Shown: positions 15,418-23,882, counted from the stretch's first letter. The stretch is DNA of 64,000 bases from Nocardioides plantarum (GCF_006346395.1 NZ_VDMS01000001.1:1116001-1180000), one strand, 5' to 3'. A program made the numbers and translations. The notes: a model not told the origin generated them from the sequence alone.

Positions 15418-16709
15418 GTGCACAGCCCCGCGGACGCGCGCTCCTCGTCGCTGACGGCACCGCTGTCGGGGGTGCCACCCGCCGACGGGGACTGCGACGG
15501 GGAGCCCGACGGAGAGCCCGACGGCGACGCCGACCCGGACGGCGACGCCGACCCGCTCGGCGTACCGCCCTCGACGTCGTCGCCGGCCGAGATCACGCCG
15601 GTGGCGGCCTTGCCGGCCAGCGGCTTGTCGAGCTTGACGCGCTTCCAGAGCTGGGCGGCCTCGGGCAGCCACGCGACGCGGTTGGGGTCCTCCGGCGAGT
15701 ACTGCCAGGGCACGGTGAGGAACTTGATGTTGCCCAGGCCGATGTCGCGGAACGACGAGCCGACCTTGGCCATCTCGCGCACCGACGAGAAGTCGGTCTG
15801 CAGCGAGCGGGTGGCGGCGTCGAGGAAGCCGAGGACCCGGTCGGGACGGGCCAGGGTCCCCTTGGAGACGAGCTTGCCGGCCATCGCGGCGAGGAAGGCC
15901 TGCTGGCGCTTGATCCGGCCGATGTCAGAGCCGTCACCGATGGAGTAGCGGGCCCGCACGTAGCCGAGCGAGTCGGAGCCGTCGAGCACCTGGGTGCCGG
16001 CCGGGAGGTCGACGCCGGCCTTGGTGTCGTTGATCGGCGCCGGGAGGCAGACGTCGACCCCGCCGATCGCGTCGACCATGCCCTTGAACCCGTGGAAGTC
16101 GACCTTGACGTAGTTGTCGAGACGGATGCCGGTGAGCTGCTCGAACTGCTGCATCGTGCACGCGGGTCCGCCGACCTCGAAGGCCTCGTTCCACATCACG
16201 TCCTGGGCCGCCGGGATGACGGTGCCGTCGTCGGCCTTGCACTCGGGGCGGTCGACGAGGCTGTCGCGCGGGATGCTGATGCCGTAGGCGAAGGTCCGGT
16301 CGGCCGAGAGGTGGAACATCAGCGTGGTGTCGGAGCGCTCGGTGTCGTCGGTGTAGCCGTCGACGGCGTTGCCCGCGCCCTCGCGGGTGTCGGAGCCCAT
16401 CACCAGGATGTTGAGCGGCTCCTGCGGGCCGGTGTCGACCGCCACCTTGGCCGGGCGGTTGGTGAGCTGGTCGCCGTAGTCCTGGTACTTGATGTTGTCG
16501 TCGAGGTGCCGCAGGAAGTAGACCGACCCCAGGCCCGCCACGAGTGCGAGCACCGTCGTCGTCGCGAGCAGCGCCGTCAGCACCCGGTAGCGGCGCTTGC
16601 TGCGCCCCTTGCGCTTCGGGCGCGCAGAGGTACGCCGCGCAGAAGGCGCGTCGTCGCTGCTGACGGTCTCGGACGGCGTGGGCCGGTCGGGCTCGTGGGG
16701 CATGGGCAC
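15414..16709 (-). CDS. LytR-CpsA-Psr (LCP) family cell-wall ligase
   Basis: 431 aa. LCP enzymes attach lipid-linked glycopolymers to peptidoglycan (or arabinogalactan) outside the membrane. Basic cytosolic start (RRTSARPKRKGRSKRRYR), one membrane helix (about 43-66), then the LCP domain with NILVMGSDTREG, RSDTTLMFHLS, SIPRDSLV and GRIKRQQAFLAAM, carrying the pyrophosphate-binding Arg/Asp residues. A Pro/Ser/Gly tail follows (about 385-420) with repeated SGSASP units. ATG at 16709. Coupled to the 64-aa gene. Confidence 0.93.
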   Translation of the reverse strand: MPMPHEPDRPTPSETVSSDDAPSARRTSARPKRKGRSKRRYRVLTALLATTTVLALVAGLGSVYFLRHLDDNIKYQDYGDQLTNRPAKVAVDTGPQEPLNILVMGSDTREGAGNAVDGYTDDTERSDTTLMFHLSADRTFAYGISIPRDSLVDRPECKADDGTVIPAAQDVMWNEAFEVGGPACTMQQFEQLTGIRLDNYVKVDFHGFKGMVDAIGGVDVCLPAPINDTKAGVDLPAGTQVLDGSDSLGYVRARYSIGDGSDIGRIKRQQAFLAAMAGKLVSKGTLARPDRVLGFLDAATRSLQTDFSSVREMAKVGSSFRDIGLGNIKFLTVPWQYSPEDPNRVAWLPEAAQLWKRVKLDKPLAGKAATGVISAGDDVEGGTPSGSASPSGSASPSGSPSGSPSQSPSAGGTPDSGAVSDEERASAGLCT

Positions 16710-16839
16710 CTTGGCGTAGACAGCAGGGGCATCTTATTGTCGGTCGCCCGCCGGGACCCGCCAAACCGGCGACCCGGCTCGACTCCGCCCCTAGCCCGCG
16801 GACCCGGTAGCCTCACCGTCGCCGGGCACGAGCCCGCAC

Positions 16840-16912
16840 GCCCCAGTAGCTCAGTGGATAGAGCAGCCGCCTCCTAAGCGAAAGGTCGCAAGTTCGACTC
16901 TTGCCTGGGGCA
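16840..16912 (+). tRNA. tRNA-Arg (anticodon CCU)
   Basis: Acceptor arm GCCCCAG pairs with CTGGGGC; D arm GCTC/GAGC; anticodon CCT at 16873-16875; T arm GCAAG-TTCGACT-CTTGC; discriminator A16912 followed by an encoded CCA (16913-16915). It reads AGG codons. The anticodon stem has only three Watson-Crick pairs next to the loop; the outer two positions are C-A and G-A. Confidence 0.95.
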
Positions 16913-17120
16913 CCACCGGCGATAGGACCGTCACGCACCGCTCTCGGAGCCGTGGGCGTCATCCGGCGATCCGTCCGGCGTGGTCGAGCCGGACCCGGAG
17001 GGCATCGAGATCTCCGCGACGACCGGCCACCGGTAGACCTACATCCGATCGGCGTACCGCACGATGGGAGTGACTCGACGCACCGAGGCTGTCCTCTGGT
17101 ACCTCAGCCATGAAGGACGC

Positions 17121-17147
17121 CAGTCGTGACGAGAGGATGCACGACTG
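17121..17147. repeat. 8-bp inverted repeat in the tRNA-doxX gap
   Basis: CAGTCGTG (17121-17128) and CACGACTG (17140-17147) around an 11-nt loop. The rest of 16916-17200 has no gene that I can support. Confidence 0.6.
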
Positions 17148-17171
17148 ACGTCCTGGTGCTGCGCGTCCCGT

Positions 17172-17189
17172 ACCGGCGGAGACGCCGGT
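17172..17189 (-). terminator. Hairpin after the DoxX gene
   Basis: ACCGGCG (17172-17178), loop GAGA, CGCCGGT (17183-17189), lying 12 nt beyond the doxX stop codon in the direction of transcription. A GC stem with a stable tetraloop; no T-run. Confidence 0.55.
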
Positions 17190-17200
17190 CCCGGTCCGCG

Positions 17201-17758
17201 TCAGCGAAGCCAGCTGTCGCCGACCTTGCCGCCCCACCAGCGTCCGAGACCGAACGTGTCCCCGGCCTTGGTGAGCGCGAGGGCGATGATGGCCAACGCG
17301 TCGACCCAGTGGTCGTCGGTCAGGGGGTTGGTATAGGTGCCGGCGTCTGCGCCGACGGGGAACTCGGCCAGGTACATGAGGCCGAGGAGGGTCGTCGCAG
17401 CGATCGCGGTGATCTTCAGGCCGCAGCCGGTGATGAGGGCGACGCCGATCGCCAGCAGCCCGAACATGAACCCGTAGTCCGCCCACCGTCCGGAGATCGA
17501 GCTGAAGAAGTCGGCGAACGGCCCCTCGGCATGGGTCATGAACCCCTGGGCGGGTGTTCCGCCGTCGATCATCCCTGAGCCCGACGGGGTCAGGTAGCCG
17601 AAGCCGAAGAGCTTGTCGACGAAGGCCCAGAGGAAGTACCACCCGAGCACGATGCGCAGCAGTGCGAGGGTCATCCGCGCTGGGCCGGAGCGGACGATCT
17701 CGGTCTCCCAGGTGGCGGGAGCACTCGTGGAGGTGGGAGCTGAACTGGTGATGGTCAT
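17201..17758 (-). CDS. DoxX-family membrane protein
   Basis: 185 aa. Four hydrophobic segments with the DoxX start LALLRIVLGWYFLWAFVDKLFGFG (residues about 31-54), a periplasmic-looking loop containing HAEGPFADFF, then FGLLAIGVALITGCGLKITA. DoxX/DoxD relatives include the quinone-reducing subunit of thiosulphate:quinone oxidoreductase and redox partners of superoxide dismutase in mycobacteria; the exact role is open. ATG at 17758 with GGGGAA before it. A DevR-like box lies 96 nt upstream, so it is counted with the hypoxia island. Confidence 0.85.
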   Translation of the reverse strand: MTITSSAPTSTSAPATWETEIVRSGPARMTLALLRIVLGWYFLWAFVDKLFGFGYLTPSGSGMIDGGTPAQGFMTHAEGPFADFFSSISGRWADYGFMFGLLAIGVALITGCGLKITAIAATTLLGLMYLAEFPVGADAGTYTNPLTDDHWVDALAIIALALTKAGDTFGLGRWWGGKVGDSWLR

Positions 17759-17846
17759 CGTCTTCCCCGATCGGTTCTGGTCGTGTGAGAGGTCTCCGCA
17801 GCGGGTCCTCGGGACAACTGTGGCTCCGGCGTGGACCGGGTCACCA

Positions 17847-17860
17847 GGGACATTGGTCCC
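17847..17860 (-). promoter_or_regulatory. DevR-like box upstream of doxX
   Basis: GGGACATTGGTCCC. It matches the core GGGAC-N4-GTCCC of the mycobacterial DosR/DevR site. Its centre is 96 nt from the doxX ATG. Confidence 0.65.
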
Positions 17861-17898
17861 AGGGGCAGGGGGTCCCCGGACACGCAGCGAGGCGCCCC

Positions 17899-18804
17899 TC
17901 AGCGGCGCCGGCCGCCCGTACCCGCGGTCGTCTCCGACGGCTCCACCACCATGACCGGGACCGCACTGTGTCGGAGCACGGTGCGGACGACTGCGCCGAG
18001 GTGGGACCCGACCGCCAAGGTGTGGTGTCGCCGGCCGAGCACCACGATCCCGGCCGAGTCGGCAGCATCCGTCAAGGCGACGGCGGCCGGCGCGTGGATC
18101 ACGCTGACGCCCACCGCGACGCCCGGGTAGTCACCCTTCATCACCTCGAGCTCTGGGCCCAGCTCCTGCTCGAACTGCCGCTCCCTCTCGACCCGCATGG
18201 CGGCGTCGACGACGAGGCTGTCGTAGCCATTGGCGAGCCACCACGTGTGGACGACGTGCACGTCGACGGCGCGGTTGGCCGCCATCTCGAATGCCGCTCT
18301 CAGGACTCCCCGTGAGCGCCCGGGCTCGTTCACGCCCACCAGGACCGGTCGGTCGACCTCGACGGGCTGGCGCCACGACTCCGGCACGGACACGACCGGC
18401 GCGTGCGCGTGCGCCGCCACGCCGCTCGTCGTCGACGAGCTGGTCACGCGACGGACGCCCATGAGACGGCGGTGCTGCGTCAGGACCATGCGTGCGTCGG
18501 CGCTCCGTTCGACCAGCACCTCGACGGGGTCGCCCCTCGTCACGAGCTCCGCGGTGACCGGGACAGCACCGTCCACGCGTGCCTTCGTCGCGTCGACCAC
18601 GTCCGCCACGACCCGGGCGCCGTACTCCTCGGCGGCCTGGTAGGCCATCGCGAAGGACTCCGGGAGGCTCGGCGGGGTCCGGACGACATGAACCAGGTGC
18701 AGGGTGCACCTGTCGGCCACGGCCTCGGCCGCAGCGAAGTCGAGAAGCGCTCGGCAGTCGCGATCCGCGACGGCGACGACGATGGGCTTGCTGGTGACGT
18801 TCAA
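17899..18804 (-). CDS. Universal stress protein, two Usp domains
   Basis: 301 aa. Domain 1 begins PIVVAVADRDCRALL and ends APVVSVPESW; domain 2 begins RPVLVGVNEPGRSRGVL and ends VPVMVVEPSE. Neither has the G-2x-G-9x-G-S/T ATP motif: domain 2 has GRRHHTLAVGSHLGAV in its place. Usp tandem proteins of this type are typical of the M. tuberculosis DosR regulon. Start is a TTG at 18804 (GAGGGAG precedes it); no ATG or GTG is available before the first strand. A DevR-like box lies 68 nt upstream. Confidence 0.88.
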   Translation of the reverse strand: MNVTSKPIVVAVADRDCRALLDFAAAEAVADRCTLHLVHVVRTPPSLPESFAMAYQAAEEYGARVVADVVDATKARVDGAVPVTAELVTRGDPVEVLVERSADARMVLTQHRRLMGVRRVTSSSTTSGVAAHAHAPVVSVPESWRQPVEVDRPVLVGVNEPGRSRGVLRAAFEMAANRAVDVHVVHTWWLANGYDSLVVDAAMRVERERQFEQELGPELEVMKGDYPGVAVGVSVIHAPAAVALTDAADSAGIVVLGRRHHTLAVGSHLGAVVRTVLRHSAVPVMVVEPSETTAGTGGRRR

Positions 18805-18865
18805 GGTCTCCCTCTCCCGGTGCGGGTCGTGCCCCCAGTCTTCTGGAGACAAAGCGCCCGAAGCA

Positions 18866-18879
18866 GGGTCCAAGGGCCT
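18866..18879 (-). promoter_or_regulatory. DevR-like box upstream of the first Usp gene
   Basis: GGGTCCAAGGGCCT, two changes from GGGACCAAGGTCCC apart from the last base. Centre 68 nt from the TTG start at 18804. Confidence 0.45.
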
Positions 18880-18946
18880 GTGCCGGCGGGACGCCGAGCG
18901 CTCCGGATTCGCTCGACGACGTACCGGTTCGGGGTGCCGGGGGTCG

Positions 18947-19801
18947 TCAGGCCGGAGCGGACGCCGCCACGCGGCGGGCGCCCTCCGGTGCCGCGAGCAG
19001 GACCGGGCAGGCCGAGCGGCGCAGGACGGCGCGGGCGACCGGCCCCAGCCGCGATCCTGAGCGGAGCAGCGGGCTGTGGCGACCCAGGACGACCAGCGTC
19101 GACTCGCGCGAGGCCGCGACGAGCAGGTCCTCGGGGCGTCCACGGACCAGCTCGAGGGCGACGCCGCAGAGGTCGCCGCCGGCCTGGTCGATCAGGCGCC
19201 CGATCTCCTCGCGGGCCTCCCGGTCGACGCCCGGGTCGACCCGGGCGAGCTCGGCCGACCCGCTGCCGGGACGGCGCCAGGTGGCCGAGATGACACGGAG
19301 CACGGTGTGGTGCAGGAGCGCGGAGACGACGGCTGAGCGCAGTGCCACGTGTTGTCCGTGGGCGACGTCGAGCCCCATCGTCACGGTCCCGCCTCGCTTG
19401 CCGTCGGCCCATCCCCTCGGTACGGAGAGCAGTGGGCAGTCGGTCGCCGCGGCGAGCGCAGCCGTGAGGGAGGGCGCCGGGTGCAGCACGGCGCCCGGAG
19501 CCCGGCGCTCGGTGACCAGCAGCGCGCAACCGGACGCGGCCCGGGCCAGCTCAGGGACGGCGCTCCCCCGCAGCAGATGGGTGCTGACCTCGCCACCGTT
19601 CGTCCCGAGGATCTGGCGTGAGCGGGTCGAGGCGTCCACCAACGCCTCGCGCCCTACCTGCTCGGCCGGCCCCTTGCCGGCGCAGACGTGCACGAGTCTC
19701 AGGGGACGTCCGGTCCGCGCAGCGTCCGCCGCGCCCCGGCGTACGGCTGCGGCGGAGCCGTCCCGGTCGACGGCCACCACGACTGCCGCCGCGGCGTTCA
19801 C
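18947..19801 (-). CDS. Universal stress protein, two Usp domains
   Basis: 284 aa. Domain 1 starts AAAVVVAVDRDGSAAAV, domain 2 starts GGTVTMGLDVAHGQ and ends CPVLLAAPEG. Domain 2 carries GRHSPLLRSGSRLGPVARAVL in place of the ATP loop. GTG at 19801 overlaps the stop of the next gene upstream (GTGA), so it is translated with it. It is the last gene of a minus-strand unit that begins at 23084. Confidence 0.85.
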   Translation of the reverse strand: MNAAAAVVVAVDRDGSAAAVRRGAADAARTGRPLRLVHVCAGKGPAEQVGREALVDASTRSRQILGTNGGEVSTHLLRGSAVPELARAASGCALLVTERRAPGAVLHPAPSLTAALAAATDCPLLSVPRGWADGKRGGTVTMGLDVAHGQHVALRSAVVSALLHHTVLRVISATWRRPGSGSAELARVDPGVDREAREEIGRLIDQAGGDLCGVALELVRGRPEDLLVAASRESTLVVLGRHSPLLRSGSRLGPVARAVLRRSACPVLLAAPEGARRVAASAPA

Positions 19802-20568
19802 GAGAGCCCCGCTGCAGCCAGGGCGGGAGCACCGACGACGAGCACGGGGCACGGTCCACGCTCCAGCACGGCCTGCGTCGTCGCGCCGAGTCGCCCGGGC
19901 CAGGAGAACGACGGTGTGCCGCGGCCGACGACGAGCAGGTCACTGCCCGCGGCGAGTGCCAGCAACGCCGACGCCGAGTCGCCCCGGGCCACGACGACCT
20001 CGCACGCGACCTGTGGGTGCGCGGCCAGCACGTCCGCGTACGACGTGGCGAGCCCGACGATGCGCAGCCCCACGCGGCGGAGCTCGGCCTCCTCCAGGGC
20101 CGCCCGGATCACGTGGGTCTCGGCCTCGGGCTCGGCGACCACCACGGTGACCCGTCGACCGCGCGACGTGCCGTCTCTCGGGTGACCGGCCGGCAGCACC
20201 AGCGTCGGGACCACCGACCGGGCGGCGACCCGAGACGCGACCGATCCCCGGGGGACGCCGCTGTCGGCGCCGACGACGACCAGGCACGAGCGCCTGCTCT
20301 CCGCGACCAACGTGGCGACCGCGGGCCCGCGGCACAGCTCGGTGCTGAGCGGCAGTCCGTCGCCGACCAGACGGCGCAGGCCGTCCTCGGCCGTGCGCAG
20401 CATCGCCCACCCCGCGTCAGGCTGGAGGCCACCTCCGGGAGGCACCACGTGGACGAGGTGCACGCCACGCCCTCGGCGCCGCGCCTCGTTCGCCACCAGA
20501 CCCAGACGGGCCGGCAGCGGGTCATTGTCGATGGCCATGAGGATCTTCCTCGGTGTGGTCTCCCACAT
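19798..20568 (-). CDS. Universal stress protein, two Usp domains
   Basis: 256 aa. Domain 1 MWETTPRKILMAIDNDPLPARLG; domain 2 RRVTVVVAEPEAETHVI. The ATP loops are replaced by GADSGVPRGSVASRVA and GRGTPSFSWPGRLG. ATG at 20568 with GGGAGG 7 nt upstream. A 163-nt leader with three 12-bp tandem repeats separates it from the previous gene. Confidence 0.85.
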   Translation of the reverse strand: MWETTPRKILMAIDNDPLPARLGLVANEARRRGRGVHLVHVVPPGGGLQPDAGWAMLRTAEDGLRRLVGDGLPLSTELCRGPAVATLVAESRRSCLVVVGADSGVPRGSVASRVAARSVVPTLVLPAGHPRDGTSRGRRVTVVVAEPEAETHVIRAALEEAELRRVGLRIVGLATSYADVLAAHPQVACEVVVARGDSASALLALAAGSDLLVVGRGTPSFSWPGRLGATTQAVLERGPCPVLVVGAPALAAAGLS

Positions 20569-20580
20569 GTGCGACCTCCC

Positions 20581-20616
20581 TGTCGTGGCGCTTGTCGTGG
20601 CGCCTGTCGTGGCACC
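20581..20616. repeat. Three 12-bp tandem repeats in a Usp leader
   Basis: TGTCGTGGCGCT, TGTCGTGGCGCC and TGTCGTGGCACC stand head to tail, 13-48 nt before the start of the Usp gene at 20568 and directly upstream of its ribosome-binding site. Confidence 0.85.
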
Positions 20617-20731
20617 TGCACGATGTCGCGGCCGAGCGGTGGCAGGCAGGGCCGTTCGTCCTCATCGACCTCGACGTTCTTCCCCTGGACGCCGTGCGCC
20701 GTCGTCACCCCGTCGGGCGTCGGACCGTGGG

Positions 20732-21211
20732 TCACTCCGTCGCCCTCATCGGCCGGCCAGCCGTCTCCACCACGACGACGCGGCACGGCGCCAGGAGCGA
20801 GCACAGCTGATCGACCGCGAGCCCCTGGCGCGGCTTGCGCCCGTCCGAAGCGCCGACCACGAGCAGGTCGCACGGCGAGCAGCGGCTGACGAGTGCGTCC
20901 ACCGGGTGCGCGTTGGCGACCGTCGTGACCACCTCGACACCGACGCAGTCCTCGCGCGTCACCTCCATCGCGTGCTCGAGGTCCGCGACCGCGCGGTTGC
21001 GCGGAGAGCTGAAGTGGCCTGGCACCTCGTGCACGAAGAGCTCGCCCGGGTCCGGCCAGCACGCCACCACCTCGAGCGTGCAGGATCGGGCCCGCGCCTG
21101 GGCAGCCGCCCAGCGCAGGACCTCGACGCCGGACGTCGATCCGTCGTACCCGAGCACGACCCGGGGGTCGGCTGCGGGGCAGGGACTCGAGGCAGCCTCG
21201 GGCATGGGCAT
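20732..21211 (-). CDS. Universal stress protein, single Usp domain
   Basis: 159 aa. RVVLGYDGSTSGVEVLRWAAAQA begins the fold, LLVVGASDGRKPRQGLAVDQL stands at the nucleotide loop and CRVVVVETAG is the last strand. The ATP motif is incomplete. ATG at 21211 with GAGG upstream; 18 nt after the stop of the flavoprotein gene at 21230, so co-transcribed. Confidence 0.85.
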   Translation of the reverse strand: MPMPEAASSPCPAADPRVVLGYDGSTSGVEVLRWAAAQARARSCTLEVVACWPDPGELFVHEVPGHFSSPRNRAVADLEHAMEVTREDCVGVEVVTTVANAHPVDALVSRCSPCDLLVVGASDGRKPRQGLAVDQLCSLLAPCRVVVVETAGRPMRATE

Positions 21212-21229
21212 CTCCGATCCTCGTGGACC

Positions 21230-21667
21230 TCAGTCGGTCAGGCGGCGCCCGGAGATGGTCGAGATCTCCAGCTGGAGCCGGAGCGGTCGCGGGCCGGCGG
21301 GCCACACGTCGACCTCCGGGGCGTCGACCCGGCCGAAGGACCAGTCGACGTCGAGCCGGCCGTGGGCGAGCACACTCCACCCGGTGCGGGTCTCGGGGTC
21401 GATGTGGTCGACCTGGAAGGTGATCGGGCTGTCGTCGGTCTCCCGGACGGCGGCCGAGTACGCCGTGGTCTTGACGACGATCCCGTCCGAGGTGGCCACG
21501 TAGTTGACCGGGACCACGGTGGGCCCCGCGGCACCGTTCCACGCCAACCGACCGACCGGCGTACGACGTAGGAGCTCCCAGCACTCGTCCACGTCGAGCT
21601 CCACGAGACGACCCGGCATCTCGTGCCGGTGACTCGTCAGCAGGTGGTCGACCCGTTCCTGGCTCAT
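21230..21667 (-). CDS. Pyridoxamine 5'-phosphate oxidase-fold protein
   Basis: 145 aa. Split-barrel flavin-binding fold: ELDVDECWELLRRTPVGRLAW, VVPVNYVATSDGIVVKT, then FQVDHIDPETRTGWSVLAHGRLDV. Members bind FMN, F420 or haem and reduce small molecules; a PPOX-type gene (Rv0080) is also in the M. tuberculosis DosR regulon. ATG at 21667 overlaps the upstream stop (ATGA). A near-perfect DevR box sits 66 nt upstream inside the preceding gene, so it can also be transcribed on its own. Confidence 0.88.
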   Translation of the reverse strand: MSQERVDHLLTSHRHEMPGRLVELDVDECWELLRRTPVGRLAWNGAAGPTVVPVNYVATSDGIVVKTTAYSAAVRETDDSPITFQVDHIDPETRTGWSVLAHGRLDVDWSFGRVDAPEVDVWPAGPRPLRLQLEISTISGRRLTD

Positions 21668-22173
21668 GTCGCCACGCTCCGACGAACCCGGCATCCACGA
21701 CAGGGCGCGTCGACCCTGTCGACCTGGGACGTTCGTCCCGAGGCCTCGGACCGGCGGTGGACGCCGACGCGACGGCCCGTGACCTCGTCCGGCTGGATCG
21801 CGAGCACCAGGTCCGTGGCGTCCGAGGCCCACACGACGAGGGCCTCGAGACCGGGGGACGCGAGAACCGCGGGGTCCGACACGACCGAGCACGCACCGCG
21901 GACCAGCACGCTCCAGCCCGTCGGGGCCAGGGCGGCGTGGTGGTCGACCTCGAACACGACACCGTCACGGTGGCCGACCAGGTCGCCGAGGGCACCAGCG
22001 CTCGAGGAACGGAACAGCACGGTGCCGTCGACGACCCGGTAGTTGACGGGCCGGAGCACGAGTCCGTGCGGCCCGACGAAGGCCACCCGCCCGACGATGC
22101 TCGCGGACAGCAGCCCGAGGCACTCCTCGGGGGTGAGGAGCTCCGAGGAGGCAACGGTCCCGAGGTCGTTCAC
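21664..22173 (-). CDS. Pyridoxamine 5'-phosphate oxidase-fold protein
   Basis: 169 aa. Same split barrel as its neighbour: LLTPEECLGLLSASIVGRVAF, LRPVNYRVVDGTVLFRS, FEVDHHAALAPTGWSVLVRG. It has an extra basic C-terminal tail of about 25 residues ending in CRVRRSVAT. The 3' part of the gene contains the DevR-like box for the next gene, which may shape that tail. GTG at 22173, overlapping the Usp stop (GTGA). Confidence 0.88.
   Translation of the reverse strand: MNDLGTVASSELLTPEECLGLLSASIVGRVAFVGPHGLVLRPVNYRVVDGTVLFRSSSAGALGDLVGHRDGVVFEVDHHAALAPTGWSVLVRGACSVVSDPAVLASPGLEALVVWASDATDLVLAIQPDEVTGRRVGVHRRSEASGRTSQVDRVDAPCRGCRVRRSVAT
21726..21739 (-). promoter_or_regulatory. DevR-like box inside a coding region
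   Basis: GGGACGTTCGTCCC, a symmetric site whose centre is 65 nt upstream of the ATG at 21667 and which lies in the 3' end of the preceding gene. Confidence 0.55.
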
Positions 22174-23084
22174 GTCGCAGTGCCCATCTGCTGACGACCG
22201 ATGGACATGCTGTCGGCTGGTCCCGGCACCACGGCGACCGGGCAGGTCGCGTGCTCGAGCGCGCCGATCGCGACGGAGGCGTACAGCGTGCGTCTCAGAC
22301 CTCTGGCCGGGAGATGACCGAGCACCAGGAGCGCCGCATCGCGAGCCGCCTCGACGATGGCGGCCGAGCCGCCGCCTTCGATGATGTCGACCTGGACGGG
22401 CGTGTCCGGATACTTCTCCGCGAGCCCTGCCATGGCCTCGGCGACGGTGAGCCGAGCGTCGTCCTCGACGTCCGGTCCGGCAGGGACCAGGGCCCACAAG
22501 CAGTGCACGACACGGACCGAGGTGTCGAGCTCGGCGGCGGTGCGGAACGCGAGCTCGAGCACCGGGAGCGAGGCCGCCGTGCCGTCGACGGCAGCGACGA
22601 CGGGTGCGTCCGGCTCGGGCTCGTCCCCGGGACGGACCACGACGACCGGGCAGGCGGCGTGCCGGGTCACGGCCACGCTCACGGACCCGAGCAGCACCGT
22701 CGCCACCGGGCCCCGTCCGCGTGACCCGAGAACGAGCACGTGCGCCCGGTGGGTCGCCACGGTCAGTCCCACCCGGGGATCGAGGGTGTCGATGACCTCC
22801 AGCACCCGGAGGTCGCGGTGGCGGCCGCGGACGCCCTCGGCTTCGAGGTGCAGGGACGCCAGCGCGTCCCGGGTCGCAGCACGGTTCACCTCGGCCCAGT
22901 CCACCGGCAACCCGCCGGACGCGTACCCGTAGCTGGGCGACATCGGCACGCAGGCGTGTACCAGCGCCAGGGGTCGGCGTTCCCTCTCGGCGGCGCCGAC
23001 GGCCCAGGCGAGGGCGCGCCTGCTGTGGTCGGAGCCGTCGAGCCCCACGATCACACTGCCTACCGGGATGTCCTGGATCTTCAT
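22170..23084 (-). CDS. Universal stress protein, two Usp domains, ATP motif intact in the first
   Basis: 304 aa. Domain 1 starts SVIVGLDGSDHSRRALAWAV and keeps the full ATP motif GSRGRGPVATVLLGS; domain 2 starts PVVAAVDGTAASLPVL and does not. This is the pattern of mycobacterial Usp proteins such as Rv1996/Rv2005c. I start it at ATG 23084 rather than 23120, because the DevR-like box at 23142-23155 would place the transcription start between the two. First gene of the minus-strand unit Usp-PPOX-PPOX-Usp-Usp-Usp. Confidence 0.88.
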   Translation of the reverse strand: MKIQDIPVGSVIVGLDGSDHSRRALAWAVGAAERERRPLALVHACVPMSPSYGYASGGLPVDWAEVNRAATRDALASLHLEAEGVRGRHRDLRVLEVIDTLDPRVGLTVATHRAHVLVLGSRGRGPVATVLLGSVSVAVTRHAACPVVVVRPGDEPEPDAPVVAAVDGTAASLPVLELAFRTAAELDTSVRVVHCLWALVPAGPDVEDDARLTVAEAMAGLAEKYPDTPVQVDIIEGGGSAAIVEAARDAALLVLGHLPARGLRRTLYASVAIGALEHATCPVAVVPGPADSMSIGRQQMGTAT

Positions 23085-23141
23085 GACTCCAGCGTCACCG
23101 GACCCGCCGGGAGTGCCCATGGTCGACCTGCCCGGCGCGAC

Positions 23142-23155
23142 AGGACCTTCGTCCG
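23142..23155 (-). promoter_or_regulatory. DevR-like box upstream of the Usp-PPOX unit
   Basis: AGGACCTTCGTCCG (core GGAC-N4-GTCC). Centre 64 nt from the ATG at 23084. Confidence 0.5.
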
Positions 23156-23324
23156 AGCGTCGACCACGACGTCACCGACGTGGTCGGCGACGCACCGATG
23201 GCAGGTATCGATCTTCCCCACACGGGACCAACGGCCCGAGCAGACGGGAACGCCCACGTTCCGCTCGCTGCCGGGTGGGAGCCCCGTGCGCTGGGTGGTG
23301 AGCGCAGCCGGCTGCGGGACGACG

Positions 23325-23756
23325 CTACTGGGCGCTGTCGGTCTCGGGACGGCGCAGGACGAACGTGCGACCGGTGACCACCTCTGGCACGAGCTCGATG
23401 ACGTCGTACTTCAGCGTCGGCACCCAGGGCTGGCGGGACTCGTCGTCGAGACGGTGCTGCTCGTCCTCCTCCAGCTGTCGCAAGCGGCCCCTCGCGACGA
23501 CCGACCACGCGGCACGGTCGTCGTGCCAGTCGATCTCGAAGGCGACGTCGGAGTGCAGAGCGGCAGCGAGCAGCTTGTTGCCGGACGCGGTCCGGAACAG
23601 CAGGCTCCGCCCCTGCACGACGTAGTTGATCGGCACCAGGTGGACCTCGTCGACGAGTCGGAAGGCCAGGCGGCCGAGCTCCTCGTGCTCGATCCGTTCC
23701 CAACACTGCTCAGCCGTGAGCTCGTGCACCGGTCCCTCGGCATCCATGGTCGCCAT
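23325..23756 (-). CDS. Pyridoxamine 5'-phosphate oxidase-fold protein
   Basis: 143 aa. ELTAEQCWERIEHEELGRLAF, LVPINYVVQGRSLLFRTASGNKL and FEIDWHDDRAAWSVVARGRL define the flavin split barrel. Third such gene in the island and about as far from the other two as they are from each other. ATG at 23756 (MATMDAEG) is chosen; the frame is open to 23876 but the extension is arginine-rich and not conserved-looking. A weak box (AGGGCCAGAAGGCCTT, 23791-23806) lies 42 nt upstream. Confidence 0.85.
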   Translation of the reverse strand: MATMDAEGPVHELTAEQCWERIEHEELGRLAFRLVDEVHLVPINYVVQGRSLLFRTASGNKLLAAALHSDVAFEIDWHDDRAAWSVVARGRLRQLEEDEQHRLDDESRQPWVPTLKYDVIELVPEVVTGRTFVLRRPETDSAQ

Positions 23757-23882
23757 GGATCCATCCGAGCGGCTTCGCGAGCCGACACGTAGGGCCAGAA
23801 GGCCTTGCCCGGTGGGCCTCCAGCCGATGTCCCGGTCGCGAAGGAGACCCACGCGAACGTGCCGAGGATCGCGCACTCGGCG

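Noticed and set aside
23791..23806. AGGGCCAGAAGGCCTT as a full DevR box for the third PPOX gene
   Set aside because: Keeps GGCC rather than GGAC/GTCC and lies closer to the start than the others; mentioned with the gene but not given its own entry.
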